Shown here: in pieces, positions 33,909 through 44,812 of the stretch
Layout of the letters: each line of letters begins with the position of its first letter
Numbering within the stretch: the first letter of the stretch is position 1
From: Ectobius pallidus
Lineage: Eukaryota > Arthropoda > Insecta > Blattodea > Ectobiidae
Assembly (NCBI GenBank): GCA_964059195.1
Contig: CAXKWD010000003.1
Coordinates: forward strand, 196,812,174-196,876,173
Direction: 5' to 3'
Length of the DNA stretch: 64,000 nucleotides
Notes under the pieces: model-generated
The model's database searches: none
The model's input: the letters and a program-made list of their open reading frames with translations, nothing else
What the model was told of the DNA's origin: nothing
Program-made: the position numbers and the translations under genes

Positions 33909-34916
33909 TCTAATATATAAAGTCGAATGTGTGTTTGTGGGTATGTATGTTTGTTCCTTATACAAATCTACATTTCTTTACCAATTTACACGAAATTTTG
34001 CATACATACCCAGTTAAGCCCGGGAAGTAACGCGGTCAACATTAAAATTGAAACAAATCAGTCCTTCCTTTGAAAATTATATAATTTCTGAGAATATTAT
34101 ACTGAAAACAATGAAATGCTGTTCAGTTCACATGACAACAGTGAATTGTTTACTGTGATTACATAGGGCCTTGGCAACTATATAGCCTAATGCTGGACAT
34201 TAACGATTTATGATTCCATCGATGTAATATATTGGCGAAAATAATTACTGAAAATGAAATCCACGAAAATAAAGCACAGTGTGATGTAGTCACATAACTT
34301 TCTCTACCCTCGACATAAGAAATATTTTCTCACTTCACATTTTGATGTAGAATAAGAAGTCGTATTGCAGGGATAACTTAAGTGTGTGAGTATGCTATAT
34401 CAGAAGTCTGTAAATAATCCTTTCCGCTTATACGTTATCCATAGGCTTTGTGTTAGTTGAGATTTATCATAGGCCCTAAGCATGGGATGGAACATTTTGA
34501 GTCCTATGCTCGCAGTTTATTATGACCCGGGTTTTAGGGGAGGAAAGTATGAAAGTGATACTGCATTTCTCTTTTATTTCAGCCCCTAAACGGTTGTAAG
34601 ATGAGAATGAGAAATAAAATTTTCCGTCAAGCCAAATACAATTTTATGAAATTTATGTTTCTTCTTATTTCAACCCCACCCAGGCATGATGTGTAGAAGC
34701 AACGGAATGCAGCATTCGACATCCTCTATGAGCCATAAAAAGCTATATCTAGCGTTTTCTGATGGAATAGTTTGAGTGTGATAAATCTTTTTCTTCATTT
34801 CAAGTTCTACATACATATTATATAAGGACCTAGAGTTTCAAAATCGAAAGTCCTCCATAAATTAATTTCAAATTAAAAAATACAAAGCCCGGGCGACGCC
34901 GGGCCTTTTCAGCTAG
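33909..34916 (+). mobile_element. Non-autonomous Helitron with family-2 3' end, full length
   Basis: The element starts with TC after an A (tctaatatataaagtcgaat). It ends with the hairpin cccgggcgacgccggg, ccttttcag and CTAG at 34913-34916, followed by T. This gives the canonical A|TC...CTAG|T arrangement over 1,008 bp. The 3' half matches other family-2 copies, but the 5' start (gtcgaatgtgtgtttgtggg) is different, so it is a distinct subfamily or a chimera. No Rep/helicase is encoded. Confidence 0.8.
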
Positions 34917-34919
34917 TTC

Positions 34920-35825
34920 CATATAAATCCACTAGATGTACTAGATCGGTAGGACGTACGCTTGCTAAATTTCTAGTTCAAACTATTTTTACAATTGAAG
35001 TATAAAAATAGAACTTACACAGGCAGCGTTAAATAGAGGTTGTTAGCTGTTTTAATTATACACTTTATTTGATTTTGTTGATCGAGCTGATCTGCCTAAA
35101 AGCTTGATATTGTAGGTCTCTTTATGTTTTGCAGTATTGATTTCTGTATAGCAAGGGACATATGGGCGAATATGCGAGGAAGATCCCATTAACGGGATTT
35201 CATTCTCAGCTTCACTAAGCACCATCATCCGTTAATGAGTTTAAATTCTCCACCAATACGAAAAACAAATACTTCAGCTTAGAGCGGCTTAAAGATAGAA
35301 AGAAGATAAGCAAATAACTGGAAAAAACCCGTGAATGTCAGGCGTCGTCCCTGTTAGTGGCGATGACCTACTTCAGTCCACTGATGAGACGCCTCTTTGA
35401 GACCAGGTTACAAAAAAAGTTACGAGATTTTTAGGAGCAGTAATGAACTGCTCGTGGTCAGAAAGGGAAGGAAATCTGTGGAAAAAGTGGACAGTTCTTA
35501 TGCAGTGTACTGCGAAGTCCAACTCAAATGTGATTTAAGTGGGCCATGGAAAAAAGGGCTCATTTTATTTGGGTAGAACATGGAATTAAAGGATCCTTTA
35601 AAACCAGATCCTGAAAGAATTTGTAAGTAGAGAATACATTAAAACTTAATTTGAAATAATCTTTCACTAAACTATCAAGGTGCACTCACGATGTTGTAAA
35701 AAATTCCTAATCACCTGCGACCGTCGTTTGCAGTACACCTCGTCGTTAAATACCTATTACCAATCAACTATACTATGTAGGGTAACCTTTTTGTTATATA
35801 GGCCTGCATACTTCTTCTTCTTGCG
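34920..35825. other. No gene recognised
   Basis: The segment 35330-35580 has coding-like composition, but its frame is broken and matches no family I can name. No repeat boundaries were found. Confidence 0.4.
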
Positions 35826-35829
35826 GATT

Positions 35830-36192
35830 ATTTAGGCCTACGGTTGGCACTGCTTCTCCACCCCCCCAAGTAGAGGTTTCTTTACCCATACTAATTTTGT
35901 TACGCTTATTTTCCGAGAGAGGGCAAAGGGACAAACCTCGCAAACCCCCTCCGGAAACTAAGGTATTACTTGGACGTGAAAGGGCCGACAAATTTTGTCC
36001 AGAGGCTCTAATTTAGACTTGGAGTTATTTTACGTGCCGTAAATTTACGACACGGCCCCCAGCTTAAAGTACCCCCCCCCCCCGGAGGACTCCGTGCCCA
36101 GGACTTTACGTCCTGAAAAATCCTTCGACCGCGGTTTGATCCCGCGACCTTCGGATCTCGACGCTATTTCTAGACCACCGCGGCCGACTTTA
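35830..36192 (-). mobile_element. tRNA-derived SINE, family E
   Basis: The - strand starts agtcggccgcggtggtctag (A-box-like), with a B box at ggtcgcgggatcaaacc. The body is shared with 3590-3935 but contains a C homopolymer at about 36070-36083 and a small internal inverted repeat (acgtgccgtaaatttacgacacggc region). Confidence 0.7.
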
Positions 36193-36801
36193 TACATGCT
36201 ATATATCAAATACTATAGGCCTATATTAATACATTTTATATAGGCTATACAGTCCTACATACTATATGCTAAATACCATAACAGCTATACAATGATAGGT
36301 AAACTTTTACTGTCGTTCAACAGAAATAGGCTACAGACAATATACAGCGTCATATCCATTTAAATTAATACTAGTTGAAATTCACTCTATAAAATTCACC
36401 AATAGTAGAAGTAATTAACAACCAACAGTTCCATGGTCTATCGTACAGACACAGATCCCGAACTCCTGATATGGCCTCGTAGCTAAAAGGAGTATAAACC
36501 GAGCTGAATTTTAAAAAGAAGTCTAAAAATTCTTACAATCAAATGGAATTCTACTACGGGTGCTCACTCCTGCGCGTTGTGAATTCTGAGTTATTTCTAT
36601 CATCCTTATTTGGGAATAAGCGAAAGTTTTGCTTCTTACCTAATTATCCGTTCACAAAAGGCAGAAACATTGAAAATTACTTTTACGCGACAACGAAACA
36701 ATAACTTTTGGCGTCTTTGTACGAATTTTAAGATTTTGGTGTTACCTGAAGGAGTTGAACGATACAGTTTGAATTATTTCACTTAACTTCATGGACCTAA
36801 G

Positions 36802-37100
36802 CATAGGCGTAACCAGGCCGACCATATGGGGGGGGGGTTATAACATCCGCGGGGTCTGGGGGGTATGGTCCTCCCCCGGAAAATTTTAAAAATTAAGACG
36901 CAAAATAACGAGTTTTAAGCTTCCGGGGTCCATCCCCGGAAAAATTTTAAAATTAACACGCAAAATAACGAGTTTTAAGCTTCCCACACTTTATACTTGT
37001 ATTAAGTAGGCCTAATTTATGGGCAGACTTAAAAAAATTATACAATTTTACTTTTTTTAATCAATGGGGGGGGGTTCAAACCCCCCCTCGTTACGCCTAT
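36802..37100. mobile_element. hAT-type MITE, copy 1
   Basis: The ends read CATAGGCGTAAC and, inverted, GTTACGCCTATG's relative at the right (tcgttacgcctatg). An exact 8-bp target duplication, gacctaag, flanks it at 36794-36801 and 37101-37108, the hAT signature. Inside, a block of about 60 bp (aagacgcaaaataacgag and ttttaagcttcc) occurs twice, with G and C homopolymers near both ends. Confidence 0.88.
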
Positions 37101-37568
37101 GGACCTAAGTGTACGTTTGTTTCATAAAAGTATTTAAAATATTTAAACGAGTAATATATTTTTAAACACATGTTTCAAACTTAAGGCTTTTAGTGTCACC
37201 TGAAATAATTGACCAATCGACCTGCGAATATTTCGCATTAGGGTGAAGTAAGGTAATTTGGTGATAAAGGTAATTTGGTGATAATTCTTCTAAGTCGTGC
37301 CATCAGATAAGACACATATTTTATGACATGGCTCGCGGTGCACATTTTACCTCCCTTATTCGCATACCTCTTTGTTAATTAAAACTTACAATGTCACTAA
37401 ATATCTTGTTCCTGTATCAAATATCACTAAATATCAGAAAAATATAGCAGCAAGTTGGCACTTCTTTGCACGTGTGTTTTCATTTCGTTGTACAACAGCA
37501 AATGTTCGTCAGATGTCATTGTTACCACGTACGATCTGTTCTTTATAATCAATATTATTTTTTAAAGT
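37101..37568. other. No gene recognised
   Basis: AT-rich sequence with a small duplicated motif (taaggtaatttggtgataa at about 37250-37280). Nothing else is supported. Confidence 0.45.
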
Positions 37569-38145
37569 GTGATTCGGCTGAATAACCAGTTCGTTTTTCA
37601 GGACTATATGGAAGCCATAATGGAGATTTATAAGACTATTATCCTGCCGGTTGTATTATATGGATGTGAGACATGGCCGCTTACTGATCGGGAAGAACAT
37701 AATCTGAGAGTGTTTGAAAACAAGGTGCTTAGAAAAATATTTGGGCCCAAGAGGGATGAAAATGGGGATTGTAGAAAATTGCATAATGACGAACTTCATG
37801 ACCTGTACGCTTCACCGGATTTAGTAAGAGTAATTAAATCGCGAAGGATGAAATGGGCTGGACATGTTACACGCATGGGGGGGAGGCATATCTCAAAAGT
37901 AATGACTTGGAGACCCGAAGGGAAAAGTCCACGCGGAAGACCTAGAAGTAGTGGGAAGACAATCTTAGAATGGATTTAAGGGAAGTAGGATTTGCTAGGG
38001 ATGATTGGATGGAGTTAGCACAGAATAGGGTTGAATTGCGGACTCAGGTAAGCGCGGCAATGAACCTTCGGGTTCCATAAAATAGATAATATTCCTTTGG
38101 CTTGTTGAGGATTTGTCTATATTGGCGTTGAGTAAGTAAGTAAGC
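37569..38145 (+). mobile_element. RTE/CR1-like LINE, reverse transcriptase C-terminus and tail
   Basis: The frame at 37569-37979 reads EIYKTIILPVVLYGCETWPL then VFENKVLRKIFGPKRDENGD, LHDLYASPDLVRVIKSRRMK and WAGHVTRMGG. After a frameshift near 37945 the DNA continues MDLREVGFARDDWMELAQNR to a stop at about 38080. A (TAAG)n tail ends it at 38131-38145. Only the 3' portion survives; 5' truncation is usual for such elements. The frame shift means the copy is inactive. Confidence 0.88.
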
Positions 38146-38149
38146 ATAG

Positions 38150-38678
38150 GGAGGCCATTTTGCAACAAGTTATCACTTAAGGTCAGCCAATTTGAAAAGG
38201 TTGAATTTCGATTAAATCTAACTATTACGGCAATCTTCCCATAATAATTAAATTATGCACCATTTGGAGTGACATGGTAATTCTTTTGTGACAAATCTGT
38301 ATGAAATTATTGATTATACTTGTGAATATTGCGATCTGTTTCCCATATAAGAGTAGGGGAACTGTGTCCATGCCGTTCTTTGTAATGGCAGGTTTCTGTG
38401 TGAACTAAATTTACATATACGGTACTGTAGACGTTCTGCTTCAAAAATTCTGATACCAGGAAAGCATATCCATAAGCAAAGTAATGAGTAATGAGTAAAG
38501 GATAGGGGATGCAATTTCATGGAGGGTGGATATCACTATCTCTGTGTGTCACCCCTCTAGGCTCCAATCTAAATCACAAATACAAACATTACTTTTAAAT
38601 CAGGAATGCTACGCGTTGTCATGAAAACAGAAAGGGCGGCAGCAAAATTCCTGTTTTACGGGAGTAGAGAGGGTAAGG
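38150..38678. other. No gene recognised
   Basis: No element boundaries or exon-like sequence were recognised between the LINE tail and the fold-back mariner. Confidence 0.45.
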
Positions 38679-38680
38679 TA

Positions 38681-39304
38681 CGAGGGTGGATTGAAAAGTA
38701 ACGCACAATTTTTTTTTTACAAAAAGTTTCATAGTTACAATTACAAACAAATGCACACAACAAGAGATATCATTTGTCTTTTTTTTCTATATAGATGCCA
38801 AGTTTCTCTACACATTTCTCCCATCGTGATACCAGTTTCAAAATACCCTGTTCATAGAAGTCCGTTCGGTTGGAGTATAGTCATATGCGGACTGAATTTT
38901 CACTTCACACCAAACAAATGAAAGGTTATCACGGCCATTTTCGAAGAATGCTCACCACCTGGGACATTGCTACGGTCCATACAGTCGTCCCCATACACAT
39001 GTTTTTGTGAATTTCAATCGGGTTATGCCCTTTAGTCCATAAGAATCATACTACACCTCGCTGAATAAATTCCTGTCCGGTAAACGCTTTGCATCAGATG
39101 CATTAGTGAAAACAGCAGTTCGCAGATGATTATACTCCAACCGAACAAACTTCTATGAACAGAGTAGTTGGAAACTGGTATCAGGATGGGAGAAATGTGT
39201 TGAGAAACTTGGCGATCATATTGAAAAATTGACAAAAGATGTCCCTTCATGTGTGCATTTGTTTGTAATTGTACCTATTAAACTTGTGTGTGTGTGTGTA
39301 TATA

Positions 39305-39366
<62 letters not shown>

Positions 39367-39390
39367 GCGTTACTTTTTGCACTACCCTCA
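38681..39390. mobile_element. Second fold-back mariner
   Basis: Both ends carry mariner-type repeats (cgagggtggattgaaaagta and the inverted tactttttgcactaccctca) next to TA. The right part on the + strand encodes a transposase C-terminus (NEFLSGKRFASDALVKTAVR, then FYEQSSWKLVSGWEKCVEKL and GDHIEK). The left part on the - strand repeats the same C-terminal region, from the same codon block (gtatagtc...ccaaccgaac) outward. Arms are about 215 and 275 bp, with about 220 bp of single-copy transposase sequence between them. A (TA)n tract has expanded in the right arm at 39300-39363. Confidence 0.82.
39300..39363. repeat. (GT)n(TA)n microsatellite
   Basis: A short GT tract passes into about 30 TA units. 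Confidence 0.95.
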
Positions 39391-39505
39391 TAAAATGTCT
39401 ATAAGCAGGATGAAAACGGAAGTTGGAATAGTTGCATAGGCTATAGAGGGATTTGTTTTATTTGCCACTATTCACTGTTACACTTACAAACACTAGGCAC
39501 TTGGG

Positions 39506-39800
39506 AAACTCAGAACCATTTGCGCTGACTTGTGAAATTTATTGGCTGTGCTCACTCAGAAAATGAAAATCACATTTAAGTTTAATACAATTTATGTTGA
39601 AAGTCCTTCATTACAAGACGTTCTTTACTCACTCGCTACGCTCTGCCCTCCCCCCCAATCCCCAGTGATGTTCTCGGGAAAAACTGTTTTTATAAAATGA
39701 TACCGTATAGGAGATAGAGTCTGTGTATTTAGATTCAGTGTATTACTGTTTAGAGATAATAATCCTGAAGTGTGCGAAACGACTTTAAGATTTTTAGACG
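39506..39800. repeat. Dispersed repeat, copy 1 (pair with 63340-63612)
   Basis: The shared words include gcgctgact, actcactcagaaaatgaaaa, ttgaaagtcc, attacaagac, agtctgtgtattt and cagt.tattactgttt, in the same order and spacing as at 63340-63612. The class is unknown. Confidence 0.75.
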
Positions 39801-40125
39801 GTAAATCTGTAGATTACCTGTAGTGTAGTACCGTAGTTATTAAACGTGTAAAAAAATTAAATGTACACTTTGGTTTCGTTTAAAATACCGACCTGTTTGT
39901 CGATCAATCAGTCGATTAATCGATTAAAGTCAAGCGTTAACTCGATTAGAAATTTTAATCGATTTTCAGTTACAAATGTTACATTTCGCAATTTTTTGTT
40001 AGTTTAAAACTATAACATTTCGGCCTAGAATTGTCTGAAAATATAGGATTTCACTTTATCGGTAGTAAGAAAACATACTTGGAGAAAATCATTTTTATTT
40101 CTTGTTCCTTACCATAATATTTGGT

Positions 40126-40345
40126 TAGCCTGGGTGGCGCAGTGAGTATCATGCTGGTTTTCTGTGCACAAAGTTGCGGGTTCGATCCCGGTCCAGGTCG
40201 ACGGCATTTATGTGTGTATAAATGTGACGAGCCTATGTCAGTAAATTTACTTGCATGTAAAAGAACTCCTGCGAGACAAAACTCCGGCGCACCTCTGACG
40301 GTCACAAGCATAAGCTGCAGTACATGCCCGTTTCCCCGTTGTTAA
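40126..40345 (+). mobile_element. tRNA-derived SINE, family D
   Basis: The head reads agcctgggtggcgcagtgag (A box) with a B box at cgggttcgatcccgg, followed by a body ending gcccgtttccccgttgttaaa. Only one copy is seen in the window. The 74-codon frame over it is not a gene. Confidence 0.75.
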
Positions 40346-40478
40346 AAAATTATCCTTTACCAGCCAACCATATACCAGAGGTTATTATAATTTATTAGTT
40401 TTTTTAATAATGTTTAGTTGTTATAGGTTTTCTGGTGGAGCAGAAAAGAGGGCTATCAACAATGGTTTGCTAACCAAG

Positions 40479-40794
40479 CATAGGCGTACCGAGGGGGGGG
40501 GGGTTGGGGGGTTTGAACCCCCCCCCCCCCCATTCATTAAAAAAAGGAAAATTGTATAATTTTTTTTAAGTCTGCCCATAAATTACTTAATACGAGTACA
40601 AAGCGTGGGAAGCTTAAAACTCGTTATTTTGCGTCTTAATTTTTAAAATTTTCCGGGGGCACCCCCGGAAGCTTAAAACTCGTTATTTTGCATCTTGATT
40701 TTTTAAATTTTCCGGGGGAGGACCCCCGGACCCCCCTTTCCCTGGGCCGCGGATGTTATAACCCCCCCATATGGTCGGCCTGGTTACGCCTATG
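40479..40794. mobile_element. hAT-type MITE, copy 2 (inverted relative to copy 1)
   Basis: The terminal repeats cataggcgtacc and ggttacgcctatg bound the element. It carries an exact 8-bp target duplication, taaccaag, at 40471-40478 and 40795-40802. The interior is the reverse complement of 36802-37100, including two copies of ttaaaactcgttattttgc and long G/C homopolymers. Confidence 0.9.
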
Positions 40795-40802
40795 TAACCA
40801 AG

Positions 40803-41350
40803 CATATATATATATACATATATTTATATATAGGCCTATATTTTTATACAAATACAGTTACAAAAATACACAAATAAACAAAAAAATTTACAAATTTCAA
40901 AATTAAAGTACAATACTTTTTAAGAAAAGAAAAGAAGGAAAAGAACCAAATATTTATTTAGAAATATACCCGAATGAGCAAACTGCTCGTCCTCGGGTGT
41001 AGTTTCAGAACATCAGAGTGGAGAAAGAGGAGAAACAAAAATCAAAGTGAGAAAGAATGACACACTTATAAAAAAAAGGTGAAAAATATTAAACAGAGCT
41101 AGAAAAAGAAAAGACGAATTTATAAAAAGGAGACAAAAAAAAAAAGGTGAAAAATATTAAACAGAGCTAGAAAAAGAAAAGACGGATTTATAAAAAGGAG
41201 ACAAAACATATTATACCCAAATACATGCAATAAATAATAATAAAAATAAATTACTTAAAGCTAATAAAAATACAAAAAATGTTTTACATACTTAAAATAT
41301 TAAATTTAAAATCGTTATATGTTATATATATCCAACATTACATACCAATC
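40803..41350. other. AT- and A-rich DNA, no gene
   Basis: Apart from the 68-bp tandem duplication at 41074-41210 nothing was recognised. The strand is strikingly purine-rich from 40920 to 41220. Confidence 0.5.
41074..41210. repeat. 68-bp tandem duplication
   Basis: The block aggtgaaaaatattaaacag to ataaaaaggagacaaaa occurs twice at a spacing of 68 bp with about one substitution. Confidence 0.9.
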
Positions 41351-41362
41351 AATGTAGGCCTA

Positions 41363-41514
41363 AACTAAACTAAACTCCGTGGCGCAACATCCCTGGAGGG
41401 ACTTGGCCTACCACCCGACCGCTGCGTCATCTCCCGTAGGCAGATGGCAGGATTGGGGGGCATGTGGTCAGCATGCCGACACCCACGGCCGTTAATGGTG
41501 GTTTTCTTGACCGG
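41363..41514 (-). mobile_element. tRNA-derived SINE, family C, 5'-truncated
   Basis: This is the 3' half of the family-C body on the - strand. It is flanked by a perfect 12-bp target duplication, aatgtaggccta, at 41351-41362 and 41515-41526. Confidence 0.9.
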
Positions 41515-41659
41515 AATGTAGGCCTACTGGTTTTCTAATAAAAGAAAAAACTTTTTGAAGAGCGGAGTATTTAAGTATATAATGAGTGCGCTAGAAATTA
41601 ATAAGCAATGATAAACAATGCAGTTAGGAACAGTATTGGGTCTTTCTTTGTCTGAGTTT

Positions 41660-42089
41660 TACCTCTCCCTTTTAGGATTTAAGCGACCCAAGCCTCCCGG
41701 GCCTTAAGGGGCTGCGACCTGTTGGGAGAGGGATTATCTTTGGATCACATACATACTTTTTTGACCAGACAAGGACATAGAGGGCCTCCCCGGATGAGTG
41801 ATCAGCCCAATCCCGGGCCCACCTCCGAGACAACACGAACACACAGGACGATACACACCATTCACACACACACACACTCATTCCGAACAAAGCGATGAAG
41901 CGGGATGAAGATGATAATGACGGCCAGATGATATCCGCAAGGCCTAAAGTTACCCGACATTTGTTTCATATGTGAGGAAAAACCCCGGGAAAAATCTCAC
42001 CCAGGTAACTTGTCCCGATCAGGAATCGAACCCGGGCCCGCTGCGTGAGAGGATCGAACGCATCCCCTGAGCCACAGCGGTGGACCAAT
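41660..42089 (-). mobile_element. tRNA-derived SINE, family A
   Basis: The - strand starts ggtccaccgctgtggctcag (A box), has a B box at gggttcgattcctg and continues with the same body as 12624-13018. It contains a (CA)n tract at 41866-41878. It is inserted directly beside the LINE fragment at 42090. Confidence 0.85.
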
Positions 42090-42450
42090 TGGTGTAACTG
42101 TCTTTATTCCAACATTTGTTTTCCCTGATATAATGAGGGATACTAGGAAAGAGAATTGGGAGAATTATCCTTTTATTTAGTGAAAATAACGGTCTACCCT
42201 TCTTCTTACCCTTCCACAATAATTGCCTTGTGACTGTTTACAAGCTCGTCTGCTGTTTCCTTGTTGGCAAAATAAACACACAGGTCTTTTGTTTGATGTC
42301 TTGGAAGCAAAACTTACAAGCGATGGGTTAACTTTGGTTGCTATTGTTTGCATAAAAGCAATGCTGGAAGCACGATCTGCTGAATCTATAACAATAGCAT
42401 TTTCTTTTATAAGAAATAAAGTATTTTGTATTACTTGTTCGTAATGGGTA
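42090..42450 (-). mobile_element. Degraded LINE coding fragment
   Basis: Across several frames the - strand reads VYFANKETADELVNSHKAII then VEG, LNKRIILPILFPSIPHYIRE and GIKTVTPI. This resembles the region before and around the nucleic-acid-binding part of insect non-LTR retrotransposon ORF proteins (VYF..K..AD.LV..HK.I and RIILSNV.P.IP..I). Identification is by motif memory only. Frameshifts make it non-functional. Confidence 0.45.
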
Positions 42451-42735
42451 GGAGATGTACTGGATGATTCATAAGATGCTTGGAAACTTTCATGTTAAGG
42501 TTAGCTTCTCTCGGAAGCAGCAGAATACACACAATTCACTCGCAGTCATAAAATAAATATAATTATTTCACACTGAGGAACTATTTGTTCATACTAAACA
42601 TCGTCAAACAACAATTTATTATACTCTTGTTTATTTAAACGAACAGAAGCTTTGATTGAAGCGTTTACTTTTATAAGGGTACACCCTTGCCAAAACCACG
42701 ATTTTTCATCTGATAATTTTAAATGGATCTATGTA

Positions 42736-43015
42736 AAGGTAAAGTGATCCCTATACAGGCCATGGAGGCTCAGAGGGTTCCAGGAGCTTGAGGTTTACTA
42801 GATTTTGGACATTCGGCACATGAAGGTGGTAAGGTTGTCAGCCTTACGCACCGGCCGCCTTTACCCCCAGGGTTTCTCCTGGTACTCATTTCTGTTAGAG
42901 GCTGAGTCGTCCCCAGGGCCATAGTGCCACCAGAAGGATTAGGCCAATTGAAAAATCTCAACGACCTCATCGGGAATCGAACCCGCGACTTCCGGTTTGT
43001 AGCGCGGCGTACCCC
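42736..43015 (-). mobile_element. tRNA-derived SINE, family B, head partly deleted
   Basis: This is the family-B body on the - strand with an exact 11-bp target duplication, ggatctatgta, at 42725-42735 and 43016-43026. About 20 bp between the A and B boxes are missing compared with 9226-9512, so it is probably no longer transcribable. Confidence 0.9.
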
Positions 43016-43026
43016 GGATCTATGTA

Positions 43027-43595
43027 CCCAGACCAATGAATTTCAGAAGGGTCCAAGGTCCAGGGAAAACCATGTTAGTGGCAATAAATTCCAAGATATA
43101 GCGCTGTGTCTACCTCCGGCACGTCTTTTTGTGGGTCTATATTTTGTTTTCTACACAATCAAGATTTTCGCACTTAAAACCTTATAAAAGTAAAAGCTTC
43201 AATTACATTCGTGTACATTATAATATATGTCAAGATTTAAGAAAGATCTTATGATAAGTAATATAATATTTCATTCCAAAAGTAGATGAATATCTGGATA
43301 AAAATAGAACATATTCCAAGCAAATATGAGACAATGATGGTACTATCAATGTAACGCCCATACTCCTTCCACAAATAAGTTTCTAACAACTATGGTTCAC
43401 CGTGTTACATGTTTCCGATCGAACTGATCTGTCCATGTTAGAAAGTTCGATGGACACGGAGAAGTTGGAGTCCAGTTTGCGTGGTATTATCAGTGGGCCG
43501 TGTTTGTGTCACAATTCCTATTCACATCTCAATGATGGAGTTTCTATCCTAACAAGAATAGGGTGAATCAAAATAAGTGTGCCTCTATCATAATA
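43027..43595. other. No gene recognised
   Basis: No repeat boundaries, exon or RNA gene was recognised. Confidence 0.45.
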
Positions 43596-43939
43596 TCTCT
43601 ATATATATAAAAGGCTTTGTCCTGACTGACTGACTGAATGACTGACTGACTGACTGACTGACAGGAATCAACGTACAGCCTAAACTATAACAGGTAGAGA
43701 CTTGGAATTTTGACAGTAGCTTCGCTTCATAATGTAGGTGCTCACTAAGAAAGGATTTTGAAAAATTCTGATTCTAAATGCCAAAAATTAAATGTTTTTG
43801 AAAATACTTAACCCCTTTTTACATAGAATTATCAAAACAAATTCACAGAACGTATTGTTACCAGTGGTATCAGGTGGGCTTGGATTAAATTAAATGGATG
43901 TTTGACAAATTAGAGAAGGTATCATTATAATTCATATTA
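43596..43939 (+). mobile_element. Helitron family 2, 5' part, broken by a nested Helitron
   Basis: The segment starts tctctatatatataaaaggc with a CTGACTGA tract and runs in the same orientation as the family-2 body (antiparallel to 28647-29557). At 43940 it stops inside the body, exactly where a family-1 Helitron begins. The expected 3' half is not found after 44474. Confidence 0.75.
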
Positions 43940-44474
43940 TCTATATTAATAAAGGGAATTCTCCTCGATGTCCAGCGAAATCTACTGAACGCAGAGATCT
44001 GAAATTTTAAACATAGGCCTAGGTGTGCTGAAGGGTCGGAAAATACACCTCGAAGCCGGAATTTTAATTTTAGTTTTCGTTCGTGAGTTATGAGTGAAAA
44101 ACTGGCAAAAAACGTGCATTTTTTTTTGCGTTTTCAAAACATAAGTTTTCAGTTATACATTTCAATGTCAAATCAATTACAGTTGGCTTTGGCTATTTTT
44201 GTCAAACCTTGAAAATAAAACTTTCGCGATCGCTTGAATGTTGTAAGCCCTAAATATGGTCAAACGTTGTTTTATTTGGACGAATCTCACTATACAGAGG
44301 TTTTCTTGGCCAAGAAACTCGAATCTGAGGTCGCTTTTACCAGTCGATGCTATCTGATCGTGGTATGTAGTCCATGCGATTTAGGTGTTAATAAATGTAA
44401 TGATTTAACTATTATGCTCTTAAATTTTAATTCTCGAAATAATTATCGCGGGCGAAGCCGCGGGCACATGCTAG
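43940..44474 (+). mobile_element. Non-autonomous Helitron, family 1, complete copy
   Basis: The copy starts TC after A (tctatattaataaaggg) and ends with the hairpin cgcgggcgaagccgcg, ggcacatg and CTAG at 44471-44474, followed by T. It has the same body as the 5.2-8.2 kb array at 535 bp, and gives the clean single-unit reference for that array. Confidence 0.85.
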
Positions 44475-44721
44475 TAGATGTATATTCTGATAAAGAAAAT
44501 TCAATATTTTCAGTCCACTTTCTCGAAAATCTTTACACCAAGTAAAGATAACGCCATTTAACTTTAAAAAATATTTTAAGGGTTACAAAAGTGTACAGGT
44601 AAGGAAACAGAAAAAGCGGACCGACTCTTGTAGCTGATTTCAGAGCCTTGTTCACACCAGTGTCCGTGCGTATTCCTTAGACCTGTGTAGTTGGACAACA
44701 GCCACCCTGCTGGTTTTTGCT

Positions 44722-44812
44722 TTCGTCTTAGTTGAATAGCTCAAGTGCTTGGAGCGCATGACCTTCATGCGAAAGGTCGCAGGTTCGATTCCCGTAACGG
44801 TCAGTTGTTTTA
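44722..44812 (+). mobile_element. tRNA-like SINE head (CAT anticodon-like loop)
   Basis: An A-box-like segment (aatagctcaagtgcttggag), an anticodon-like loop (accttcatgcg) and a perfect B box (ggttcgattccc) are present at tRNA spacing. The acceptor ends do not pair well, so this is a SINE head or decayed tRNA, not a clear tRNA gene. Confidence 0.5.

Noticed and set aside
35330..35580. Coding-like composition, possible exon or LINE piece.
   Set aside because: The frame is broken and no conserved motif could be matched.
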